A model generated the notes under the pieces. It ran no database searches and was not told where the DNA came from. It was given only the letters and a program-made list of their open reading frames with translations. The translations under genes and the position numbers were made by a program. This document shows, in pieces, positions 13,956 through 20,256 of a stretch of 20,256 nt of DNA; position 1 is the stretch's first letter; each line of letters opens with the position of its first letter. The stretch comes from Rhodoluna sp. (GTDB taxonomy: Bacteria > Actinomycetota > Actinomycetes > Actinomycetales > Microbacteriaceae): positions 6,248 to 26,503 of the forward strand of contig JAEMTJ010000008.1 of assembly GCA_016462375.1 (NCBI GenBank), written 5' to 3'.

Positions 13956-14836
13956 CTTTCGCTAGAGCCTGATTCACCTTTGTTTTGTCTGAGAAACTTC
14001 TCGAACTCCAAAGCCAGCTGATCTGTGTTTAGCTCTTCAGCTTCCGATTCATCACGAGCTTTTTCAAGACCTGTGATGTAATTCTGTAGGTCTTCATCAC
14101 CTTCGACAAAGTCATCAACTGATCTTTCCCACTCAAATGCAGAATCTAATAGTGGTTTGTGGTCGACATTGAAACTCAACATAATTTCTAAATCGTTTAC
14201 TAAAGCTAGGGTCGCTTTCGGCGACGGCATCGAAGCAACGTAGTGGGGGACTTGAGCCCAGATCGAAATTGTTGGGAGTCCAGCTTTTTCAAAAGCGTGC
14301 CCCAACACGGAAAGGAACCCGGCTCTTCCGTCATAGTTGCTTCGTTCAATGCCATAAAAATTGCGCACAGAAGCGGTTTGACTGTTTTTGTATATTCTGA
14401 TTGGTCTGGTGTGGGGAGTTTCTGATGCCAGTGAGCCGAGCATGATTACTGCAGTAATCTCTCTGTCCTCCACTAGTTCTAGAATTTCATCCCGAAGGTA
14501 CTGCCATTGCAGTGCTGGTTCTTGGCCAATCAAGAAATACAGGCTCAAGTTTGATGTGTTAAGACCAACCTGACTTGAGGGACCCCAAAGCTCTATGCTT
14601 GGCCAAACAAAATCTCTTTCGCCATGCTCGTCCAGAACGATTACTGGGCGCCGCTTAGAAAAATCGAAGAAGTCCTGATCGTCGATTGCAATCAGATGCT
14701 CACACCGCAGACGTTCACGAAGGTAGCTGGCAGCCGAACTGGCAGCTGCCCCAGCATCAGTCCAGCCGTCTAGTGCAACCACTAGCACTCGGCCACTAAA
14801 TGGGTTTAGGTTTTCGCTCAATTTCCACCATTTCAA
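13952..14836 (-). CDS. PAC2 family protein (proteasome-assembly-chaperone-like)
   Basis: 294 aa. VVALDGWTDAGAAAS near residue 20, the following DQDFFDFSKRRP, AVIMLGSLASETPHTRP and VLGHAFEKAGLPTISIWAQVPHYV are characteristic of the actinobacterial PAC2 family (Rv2125-like). The last 60 residues are acidic and helical (VDDFVEGDEDLQNYI...). The family is named after eukaryotic proteasome-assembly chaperone 2. Its bacterial function is not settled, and members occur in genomes with or without proteasomes. In mycobacteria the gene lies close to the trmI-mpa-pup region, as here. The ATG at 14836 is the first good start; no strong ribosome site precedes it. It is divergent from the HAD gene, 55 nt apart. 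Confidence 0.85.
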   Translation of the reverse strand: MKWWKLSENLNPFSGRVLVVALDGWTDAGAAASSAASYLRERLRCEHLIAIDDQDFFDFSKRRPVIVLDEHGERDFVWPSIELWGPSSQVGLNTSNLSLYFLIGQEPALQWQYLRDEILELVEDREITAVIMLGSLASETPHTRPIRIYKNSQTASVRNFYGIERSNYDGRAGFLSVLGHAFEKAGLPTISIWAQVPHYVASMPSPKATLALVNDLEIMLSFNVDHKPLLDSAFEWERSVDDFVEGDEDLQNYITGLEKARDESEAEELNTDQLALEFEKFLRQNKGESGSSES

Positions 14837-14876
14837 GGTTTGTCTTCACCTAGAACTCTATTTCATTTAGCGCGGT

Positions 14877-14882
14877 TAGACT
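14877..14882 (+). promoter_or_regulatory. Putative -10 box of a leaderless promoter for the HAD-trmI unit
   Basis: TAGACT ends 9 nt before the ATG at 14892, and the 9 nt between (TTTCGCATA) contain no ribosome site. The start codon would be at or next to the first transcribed base. No clear -35 is seen. Confidence 0.4.
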
Positions 14883-14891
14883 TTTCGCATA

Positions 14892-15551
14892 ATGTTTGGC
14901 TCAAAACCCTCCTTCGCTGTCCTCTTCGACATGGACGGAACGCTCATCGATTCTGAGCCCTATTGGTTAGCTAGCGAACAGGCTCTGGCGGCAGAGCACA
15001 ATGGCAAATGGACTCACGAAGATGGCTTATCGGTTGTCGGTATGAGCCTGGATGACTCATCTAAGGTTTTCAAAGACAAAGCTAGCGTCGATCTTGAACC
15101 TAGTGAAATTGTGACCAGGTTGACCGCCGATGTGCAGAGCCAACTGCAGAAAGTTATACCTTGGCGACCAGGGGCTAAAGAGCTCCTATTAGATTTGCGT
15201 AAGCATGGCGTCAAGACAGCTCTAGTTACGATGTCTTTACGCAGAATGGCTCAACAGGTAGTTGATGCAATCGGATTTGACGCTTTCGATGTCATCGTTG
15301 CTGGAGATGATGTGCTCAGAGGAAAACCCCATCCAGAACCTTATTTGAAAGCAGCAGAACAACTTGGCTTTAGCCCTGGGCATTGCATAGCCTTTGAGGA
15401 CTCAATCTCTGGAATTACGTCTGCCGAAGCTGCCGGGACAATAGCCATTGGGATACCTAACTTTGTTAAAATTCCCGAGCAAGAGGGAAGGATCCTTTGG
15501 GAAAGCTTCGAAGGAGTCACCTACAAAACTCTCAGAAAGTTTGTGAAATGA
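14892..15551 (+). CDS. HAD-superfamily hydrolase (beta-phosphoglucomutase-like)
   Basis: 219 aa. LFDMDGTLIDSEPYW gives nucleophile Asp13 and acid/base Asp15, with a helical cap after it. Motif II is the Thr in ALVTMSLRRM; motif III Lys lies in LRGKPHPEPY; motif IV is FEDSISGI. This is the subfamily I layout of beta-phosphoglucomutase and related phosphatases of small sugar or nucleoside phosphates. The substrate is not predictable. It overlaps trmI by 4 nt (ATGA), so the two are co-translated. The same HAD-trmI pairing is, from memory, common in actinobacteria. A functional link to tRNA modification is not established. Confidence 0.9.
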   Translation: MFGSKPSFAVLFDMDGTLIDSEPYWLASEQALAAEHNGKWTHEDGLSVVGMSLDDSSKVFKDKASVDLEPSEIVTRLTADVQSQLQKVIPWRPGAKELLLDLRKHGVKTALVTMSLRRMAQQVVDAIGFDAFDVIVAGDDVLRGKPHPEPYLKAAEQLGFSPGHCIAFEDSISGITSAEAAGTIAIGIPNFVKIPEQEGRILWESFEGVTYKTLRKFVK

Positions 15552-16537
15552 AATCAGTGCTGCGTGGACCATTTATTGCTGGCGAACGAGTTCAGCTCAC
15601 CGGCCCTAAAGGAAGGCTAAACACCATCACCCTTCGATTAGGGGCAGTTTTTGGAACTCACCGGGGAGACATTAGGCACGATGACATTATCGGTAAACCT
15701 GATGGGTCAGTAATTGCAAACCAAACTGGTGTTGAATATCTAGCCCTGCGCCCGTTGCTGAATGATTTTGTATTGTCAATGCCTAGGGGAGCAGCAATTG
15801 TCTATCCCAAAGATGCTGCCAGCATCGTAACGATGGGGGACATTTTCCCTGGGGCACATGTAGTCGAAGCTGGAGTCGGCTCAGGTGCACTCAGCATGTA
15901 TTTACTTCGAGCCATTGGCGACTCAGGGTCGCTCACATCTTTTGAAAGAAGAGCTGAATTTGCTGACATTGCCAAAGCGAACGTGGCAACTCAGTTTGGT
16001 TTTGTTCCCAATAACTGGGAAATAAAAATAGGCAGTCTTCAGGATGAGCTTTCTCAAGTTGTTGAACCAGGATCAATCGATCGAGTGGTCCTAGACATGC
16101 TTGCTCCTTGGGAGTGCATTGATGCTGTTTCCAAAGCCTTAGCTCCCGGTGGGGTGTTGATTTGCTACGTTGCCACTGTCACACAGTTGTCTAGGGTCGC
16201 TGAGGAAATTAAAACCACAGGCAACTATGCAGACCCAGAGGCTTTTGAATCGTTGGTCAGAGGTTGGCATCTGCAGGGACTAGCTGTCCGACCTGAACAC
16301 CGAATGGGTGGACATACCGGCTTCCTGCTGACTGCTAGACGACTGGCACCGGGAACTGTGCTACCAAGTTTTAGCAGAAGAGCCAAACCTGAATTTGCAG
16401 ATGAAGACTTAGCAGTTTGGAATCCAGAGCACCTCGGTGAGCGCTCCGTTAGCGAGAAACGATTGCGCAAGTCTGTCAGGTCAGCCCAGAGCGCTGCGAG
16501 CTCTAAAAGTCAGGCTTTGGACAACTCGGACGAGTAA
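15548..16537 (+). CDS. trmI: tRNA (adenine-58-N1)-methyltransferase TrmI
   Basis: 329 aa. A class I SAM-dependent methyltransferase core starts at VVEAGVGSGALSMYL (SAM-binding motif I), followed by SFERRAEFADIAKANV (acidic loop), DRVVLDMLAPWE (motif IV) and GGVLICYV. The N-terminal beta domain (RGPFIAGERVQLTGPKGR) is the tRNA-binding part of TrmI. Known role: m1A at position 58 in the T loop; the mycobacterial homologue is Rv2118c, just ahead of mpa. The start at 15548 is the ATG of an ATGA overlap with the HAD gene; the upstream in-frame opening at 15497 lies inside HAD. The C-terminal 50 residues are basic and Ser-rich. In most actinobacteria the proteasomal ATPase gene follows; here an FKBP gene follows after 32 nt. 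Confidence 0.94.
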   Translation: MKSVLRGPFIAGERVQLTGPKGRLNTITLRLGAVFGTHRGDIRHDDIIGKPDGSVIANQTGVEYLALRPLLNDFVLSMPRGAAIVYPKDAASIVTMGDIFPGAHVVEAGVGSGALSMYLLRAIGDSGSLTSFERRAEFADIAKANVATQFGFVPNNWEIKIGSLQDELSQVVEPGSIDRVVLDMLAPWECIDAVSKALAPGGVLICYVATVTQLSRVAEEIKTTGNYADPEAFESLVRGWHLQGLAVRPEHRMGGHTGFLLTARRLAPGTVLPSFSRRAKPEFADEDLAVWNPEHLGERSVSEKRLRKSVRSAQSAASSKSQALDNSDE

Positions 16538-16569
16538 ACTTATCCAAACCTCTAGAAAGTAGATTTTCA

Positions 16570-17550
16570 GTGTCAAAAATCAAGTCGATAATTGCTCTAT
16601 CGGTAGCTTCAGTATTACTTTTAGCCGGATGCGCCTCAAACTCAAACCCTGCTACCAACGCGTACGATGGCCTTTCCCCAACTTGCGAGCGGTTCAAGGG
16701 CGGCCCTCAAATTGATGAGGTAAAAGTAACAGCAGCCGAGGGAACCGTGCCAACTGTTGTTTTCCCAACAAAGGCTGACGGCACATCAGAACTAGCAAGC
16801 ATCAAGACTTCACAGACCAAGGTTGTTAAAGAAGGTTCAGGTCCTGAATTCACGGGCAACCAACTGGTAACCATTGAGTATTTAGTAATCAACTCTTCAA
16901 CTGGGGCTGTTTTAGCCGGCAGTAAGTTTGATGGCACTGATGCTGCTTCACAAGTTTTTGATTCAACCAGCACCAAAATTTTCTGTGATGATCTAACAGG
17001 AGTTAGAGAAGGCAGCCTTGTTGCTTTTGCCAACCCAAAATCACCGCAAGACACCAATGGAACTCTTTACGTCCTTTTGCTTAAGAAGGTTTTCCTTCCT
17101 CACGCCAATGGCGAAGTGCAAGGCCTTCCTAGCGGCCTACCTTCAGTTATTCGCACACCAAAGACGGGGCAACCGGCACTTGTGAGGCCAAATTTCTCAG
17201 CTCCGAAAGATTTGCAAAAAGCTGTCTTGATAAAAGGTAGGGGAGATGCTGTCAAAGCAGGGGACTCTGTAACTGTGCACTATGTGGGCTGGGTATGGGG
17301 AAGTGAATTCGGTACCGCTTTCGATTCTTCTTGGGATTCAGGTCGAGGTCCAGCAACCTTCACGCTGAAAACTGGCAATGGCGGATTGATCAAGGGTTTT
17401 GTTGAGGGAATTGAGGGTGAGACTGTTGGTTCACAGGTTATTGTTTCAATGCCTCCAGCTGATGGCTACGGTCCTGAGGGAAACGGATCAACTATTCCTG
17501 CTAACGCCACGTTGGTTTTCGTTATCGACATCCTAGGTATCAATAAGTAA
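16570..17550 (+). CDS. FKBP-type peptidyl-prolyl isomerase lipoprotein
   Basis: 326 aa from a GTG start with AGAAAG upstream. Residues 1-21 are a lipoprotein signal peptide ending in LLAGC, so Cys21 should be lipidated and the protein anchored on the outer face of the membrane. The C-terminal domain (about 222-326) is a standard FKBP: VTVHYVGW, GLIKGFVEGIEG, VIVSMPPADGYG, FVIDILGI. Residues about 75-175 (VTIEYLVINSSTGAVLAGS...) look like a second, degenerate FKBP fold lacking most active-site residues. Known role: cis-trans isomerisation of prolines and help with folding of exported proteins. The gene is the first of a run leading to pafB, pafC and tat. FKBP genes next to pafBC are common in actinobacteria, usually following pafA. 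Confidence 0.9.
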   Translation: MSKIKSIIALSVASVLLLAGCASNSNPATNAYDGLSPTCERFKGGPQIDEVKVTAAEGTVPTVVFPTKADGTSELASIKTSQTKVVKEGSGPEFTGNQLVTIEYLVINSSTGAVLAGSKFDGTDAASQVFDSTSTKIFCDDLTGVREGSLVAFANPKSPQDTNGTLYVLLLKKVFLPHANGEVQGLPSGLPSVIRTPKTGQPALVRPNFSAPKDLQKAVLIKGRGDAVKAGDSVTVHYVGWVWGSEFGTAFDSSWDSGRGPATFTLKTGNGGLIKGFVEGIEGETVGSQVIVSMPPADGYGPEGNGSTIPANATLVFVIDILGINK

Positions 17551-17565
17551 TCGCGAACAGGTCTA

Positions 17566-18570
17566 ATGAGCGATAAGAAGCCGAACGCAATTAAAATCTC
17601 CAAGCCTGAACGCTTGTTCAATTTGACCTGCGCACTTTTGTATACCAGAAGTGGTCTAACTAAGAACGAGATACTGCGCTCTGTGCCAGGATACGAGGGC
17701 GAATATGATGAAGGTGGTGACAATTCTTCTCTTGAGAGAAAATTTGAAAGAGATAAGGCAAGTCTTCTTCACAATGGAATTCAGTTAGAAGTCGCCATTC
17801 CAGCTCACGAAGATGAGAATAACCAAGTAACGGTCTATTCAATAAAGCGCGAGAGTTTTTACTGGCCAAAAAATGTTAAGTTCACTCCACGTCAGATGGC
17901 TTTACTAAATCTGGCTGCCGAAGCTTGGGTTGGCGGGTCGCTCTCTACAGCAGCTAGCAGAGGAATAACTAAGCTACGTGCCATGGGATCAATCGGTGAA
18001 GATTCAGACATCGTAGGCATCGCGCCTCGTATTCAAGCCTCTGACCCTTCCTTTAGAGATGTCAATAACGCGATTTCAGATCACCAAGTGGTGAATTTTG
18101 ACTATCGAAACCCTAAGACTGGGGATATCTTGACAAGAACACTGCAGCCATGGCTGTTGCGAAAAGTTGCTGGCCAGTGGTTAGTTATGGGTTTTGATGA
18201 ACTTCGAAATGAGCCTAGAAACTTCATGCTTCGCAGAATTGTGAGCAAGGTGGCAACCGCTAAACCATCCAGAAACTTCAGCCCACCGAGCATTGAACAA
18301 ATAGCAAAGACAGTGGCAGAACTTGATGCTTTGGCCGAGAAGCAGGTCGCAAAGATTCAGGTGAATCGAGATTCAGAAGCTTGGTTTAGATATGAACTAG
18401 ACCTGCAGGGAAATGGTTCTTCTGATGAGTTAAGCATTAACTATCACGACATCTATGTCCTGGCAGAAGAACTGAGAGAGTATGCGGGTGAAATAAGAGT
18501 TCTAAAACCTGAAGCGCTCATCCAGCTCGTTCGTGCTGGTTTTGAAAAGGTGGCAAACGACCATGCCTGA
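17566..18570 (+). CDS. pafB: WYL-domain transcriptional regulator PafB
   Basis: 334 aa. The N-terminal winged helix is visible as KPERLFNLTCALLYTRSGLTKNEI followed by SLERKFERDKASL. The WYL domain spans about 160-240 (VVNFDYRNPKTGD, LQPWLLRKVAGQWLVMGFD, NFMLRRI), and a WCX-like C-terminal region follows. Known: PafB with PafC forms the activator of the LexA/RecA-independent DNA-damage response in actinobacteria; despite the name (proteasome accessory factor) it is not part of the proteasome. The ATG at 17566 lies 15 nt after the FKBP stop. The gene overlaps pafC by 8 nt, consistent with obligate partnership. Confidence 0.93.
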   Translation: MSDKKPNAIKISKPERLFNLTCALLYTRSGLTKNEILRSVPGYEGEYDEGGDNSSLERKFERDKASLLHNGIQLEVAIPAHEDENNQVTVYSIKRESFYWPKNVKFTPRQMALLNLAAEAWVGGSLSTAASRGITKLRAMGSIGEDSDIVGIAPRIQASDPSFRDVNNAISDHQVVNFDYRNPKTGDILTRTLQPWLLRKVAGQWLVMGFDELRNEPRNFMLRRIVSKVATAKPSRNFSPPSIEQIAKTVAELDALAEKQVAKIQVNRDSEAWFRYELDLQGNGSSDELSINYHDIYVLAEELREYAGEIRVLKPEALIQLVRAGFEKVANDHA

Positions 18571-19555
18571 TCAATTGCGCTTAGATGACTCAGATCGCTA
18601 CAACCTCATGCTCGCTCTAACCGGATTGCTGGTTCAAGGGGATGAATATGAAGTTCAAGCACTGGCTCAACGATTTGAAGTCAGCAAAGAGGAAATTGTG
18701 AAAGCGGTAAAGAACATTGGCTACATGGATATGGCTCATTTTGAGAATCCAGATCGCTACGTCGTTGATTACGATGCCCTCGAGGAGGGCTATGTTCGGA
18801 TTTCATACAACTTAGAGAACGTTGTTGAAGATGTGCCAAGACTCTCATCAAGACAGGCTTCTGCACTCGCGGCTGGATTGGTATATCTAAGCTCGCTACC
18901 TGGACTAGCTGAGAATGAAGAAATCCAAGAACTTCAAGCAATTCTAAGAACAGGGGACTCAAGAGGAAATACGCCGGAGGTTCTTGTTCAACCTGGATCC
19001 AAGGATGCCGACCTGTTAACTATCAGGCAGGCCATCAAGCTCAGCAGGACAATGAGTTGCGATTATTTGAATCTCAAAGGCGAAATGAGAATTGCACGAG
19101 TCATTGAGCCTCTTCGTATTGACCTTCGTGGGGAGTTGGTTTACTTGAAGGGCTGGTGCCCTGAAAACAGAGACGTCCGTTCTTTCCGCGTCGACCGAAT
19201 GAGAAATGCAAGCATGACCGAAAAGAAGACTTCGAAAGAGGCACTCAGCGCTGTGCTTGATGACGAGGTCTATCACCCATCAGAAGCTGACACTTTGGTT
19301 ACCATCGAAGTTGACCCGGAAGCTTTCTCACTGATGGTTGATTTTAGGCCGATAGAAGAGCCTGAAACTGTCTCTCAATATGTGAAAAGGTTCAAGATTC
19401 TCGTGGGCGATGTCCGCAACCTTGGCAGGATTGTAGCCAGATTCGGTGGTACTGCCAGAGTCATCGCTCCTGATACAGCAAGAGTCGCTGTTCGTGAGTT
19501 TGCAATGCAGGCGATGGGCGATTTAAACCCCACACAACCGGCGGACGCAGAATGA
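18563..19555 (+). CDS. pafC: WYL-domain transcriptional regulator PafC
   Basis: 330 aa, the second half of the PafBC pair. N-terminal domain RYNLMLALTGLLVQGDEYEVQALAQRFEVSKEEIVK is a helix-turn-helix. RQASALAAGLVYLSSLPG links to the WYL domain (about 165-225: SCDYLNLKGEMRIARVIEP, GELVYLKGWCPENRDVRSF), then a WCX-like end. PafB and PafC are fused into one protein in some actinobacteria; here they are separate. The start ATG at 18563 overlaps pafB by 8 nt. In mycobacteria the PafBC protein responds to damage-derived single-stranded DNA and induces repair genes. It is followed by an ATGA overlap with the small membrane protein gene. Confidence 0.93.
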   Translation: MPDQLRLDDSDRYNLMLALTGLLVQGDEYEVQALAQRFEVSKEEIVKAVKNIGYMDMAHFENPDRYVVDYDALEEGYVRISYNLENVVEDVPRLSSRQASALAAGLVYLSSLPGLAENEEIQELQAILRTGDSRGNTPEVLVQPGSKDADLLTIRQAIKLSRTMSCDYLNLKGEMRIARVIEPLRIDLRGELVYLKGWCPENRDVRSFRVDRMRNASMTEKKTSKEALSAVLDDEVYHPSEADTLVTIEVDPEAFSLMVDFRPIEEPETVSQYVKRFKILVGDVRNLGRIVARFGGTARVIAPDTARVAVREFAMQAMGDLNPTQPADAE

Positions 19556-19791
19556 TCCAATACTTTTGGGCTTATTTCTTCGGTGTGCTAGCCGTAATGG
19601 CCACAGTTGCACTCGTCATTGCTGGCTCAAAATTGAACCAATCAACTAAGCGGGTGGCGAGGTCATATGCACCCATTGGCGTCAAGGTGAAGGCTTTAGG
19701 AATCGAAGTTAGTGCGCTAAGACGCTCAAGGTCAGACAGACAGCGTAGGCTAGAGACAGACAGTCCAGGTCTTATCCAAGCGGAAGAGTAA
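19552..19791 (+). CDS. Small single-pass membrane protein between pafC and tatA
   Basis: 79 aa. One N-terminal membrane helix (about residues 5-25, FWAYFFGVLAVMATVALVIAG) is followed by a basic, helical cytoplasmic-type tail (STKRVARSY, ALRRSRSDRQRRLE). No known family is recognised. The ATGA overlap with pafC (19552-19555) and the 8-nt gap to tatA place it in the same operon, which supports a real gene. Its shape (short N-terminal anchor plus amphipathic tail) is superficially like a Tat A/B protein, but it lacks the usual hinge (FGxxxLP-like) seen in the adjacent TatA. It could be a small envelope or Tat-associated protein; unproven. Confidence 0.7.
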   Translation: MIQYFWAYFFGVLAVMATVALVIAGSKLNQSTKRVARSYAPIGVKVKALGIEVSALRRSRSDRQRRLETDSPGLIQAEE

Positions 19792-19799
19792 GGAAAAAA

Positions 19800-19997
19800 A
19801 TGAGACTCCAAGGTTGGCACATTATCTTCATCGTGCTAGTTGTACTAGTTATTTGGGGTGCACCTAAGCTTCCTGGTTTCGCTAAGAGCCTGGGCGAATC
19901 AATGCGAATCTTTAGAAAAGAGATGAAGCAGCTAGGTGATGAGCGTGCTGAAGATAAGAAGCCTTCTTCTGAGAAAGCCGAACCCAAAGACGACTAA
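19800..19997 (+). CDS. tatA: Sec-independent protein translocase TatA
   Basis: 65 aa. A membrane helix at about residues 6-20 (WHIIFIVLVVLVIWG) is followed by the hinge GAPKLPGFAKSLGESM and an amphipathic helix RIFRKEMKQL, then a charged tail (DKKPSSEKAEPKDD). This is the TatA layout. TatA oligomers form the passage for folded proteins carrying twin-arginine signals. AAGGA lies just before the ATG. The stop overlaps the tatC start by 1 nt. No tatB gene adjoins; actinobacterial tatB is usually elsewhere. Confidence 0.95.
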   Translation: MRLQGWHIIFIVLVVLVIWGAPKLPGFAKSLGESMRIFRKEMKQLGDERAEDKKPSSEKAEPKDD

Positions 19998-20256
19998 TGG
20001 CATCTCGCCGCAATCCCGAAAAGAGAATGAAGCTCTCGGGACACTTCCGTGAATTACGCAAGCGCCTATTCCGCTCTGCCATTGCCATCACGCTTGGAAC
20101 AATAGTCGGCTGGTTGCTATTTGACAGCGTCTTTGCTGAACTACAAAAGCCAATTCTTGAACTTGCTAAAGAAGAAAATCTAAATGCGCAAATAAACTTT
20201 GGTTCTGTTGTCTCTGCTTTTGATCTGCACATGCAGATTTCTTTCTTCATAGGGGT
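19997..20256 (+). CDS. tatC: Sec-independent protein translocase TatC, N-terminal part (cut by window edge)
   Basis: 86 complete codons are seen before the window ends; the full protein is about 250 aa. The cytoplasmic N-terminus has SGHFRELRKRL, the conserved HLxELRxRL motif with Phe in place of the first Leu. The first membrane helix is AIAITLGTIVGWLLF. The second starts at MQISFFIGV after an external loop. TatC is the twin-arginine signal receptor in the membrane. The ATG sits on the tatA stop (TAATG), so tatA and tatC are coupled. The pafB-pafC-tatA-tatC order is the standard actinobacterial one. Confidence 0.95.
   Translation, partial: MASRRNPEKRMKLSGHFRELRKRLFRSAIAITLGTIVGWLLFDSVFAELQKPILELAKEENLNAQINFGSVVSAFDLHMQISFFIG

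Noticed and set aside
18681..18962. 93-codon minus-strand frame within pafC
   Set aside because: It is a shadow of pafC, with no domain and no plausible start signal.
19912..20250. 112-codon minus-strand frame opposite tatA/tatC
   Set aside because: It is opposite two clearly coding, translationally coupled tat genes and has no recognisable protein features.

Overview
The window looks like part of the chromosome of a small-genome aquatic actinobacterium, most likely a planktonic member of the Microbacteriaceae (Luna-type: Rhodoluna/Aquiluna relatives). This placement is an inference. It rests on an InhA-like FabI next to FabG, DUF3099 beside SURF1, a PafB-PafC-TatA-TatC block, type B ribosomal protein L31, a light-driven proton-pump rhodopsin, moderate rather than high GC (judged by eye), and extreme packing with many 1-21 nt gene overlaps. 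I saw no insertion sequence, prophage, CRISPR array or rRNA gene. All the genes read as chromosomal housekeeping or core genes.

Layout. 1-411: 5' part of a minus-strand biotin transporter (bioY), cut by the window edge. 514-2112: an ABC-F ribosome-associated ATPase. 2174-2884: a microbial rhodopsin with a D-T-E proton-pump motif and no histidine anywhere. 2881-3979: SURF1 and a DUF3099 membrane protein on the minus strand. 4083-5629: fabG and an inhA/fabI-type enoyl reductase (type II fatty acid synthesis). 5626-7156: serB (minus), then an orphan ABC ATPase. 7240-8276: rpmE2 with a clear terminator and, convergent to it, a DEDDh exonuclease. 8370-10336: an alpha/beta hydrolase and a GT4 glycosyltransferase coupled by a 1-nt overlap. 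10316-12565 (minus): a histidine phosphatase, a Sir2 deacylase and a secreted protein of unknown function. 12669-12798: tRNA-Leu(GAG) and its terminator. 12904-13955: a small acidic protein coupled to uppP. 13952-14836: a PAC2 protein (minus). 14892-16537: a HAD phosphatase coupled to the tRNA methyltransferase trmI. 16570-20256: an FKBP lipoprotein, pafB, pafC, a small membrane protein, tatA and the start of tatC.

How it fits together. The last third matches the gene order that in other actinobacteria surrounds the Pup-proteasome locus (trmI ... arc/mpa, dop, pup, prcBA, pafA ... pafB, pafC, tatA, tatC). Here trmI is followed after 32 nt by the FKBP gene, so the whole pupylation and proteasome block is absent from its usual place while the PafBC DNA-damage regulators and a PAC2 protein remain. 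The other notable gene is the rhodopsin. It is predicted to be a green-absorbing outward proton pump without the usual helix-B histidine partner of the Schiff-base counter-ion. At the regulatory level, several genes have a -10-like hexamer 6-10 nt before the start codon (leaderless transcripts likely), and several divergent intergenic gaps hold inverted repeats that could be operators.
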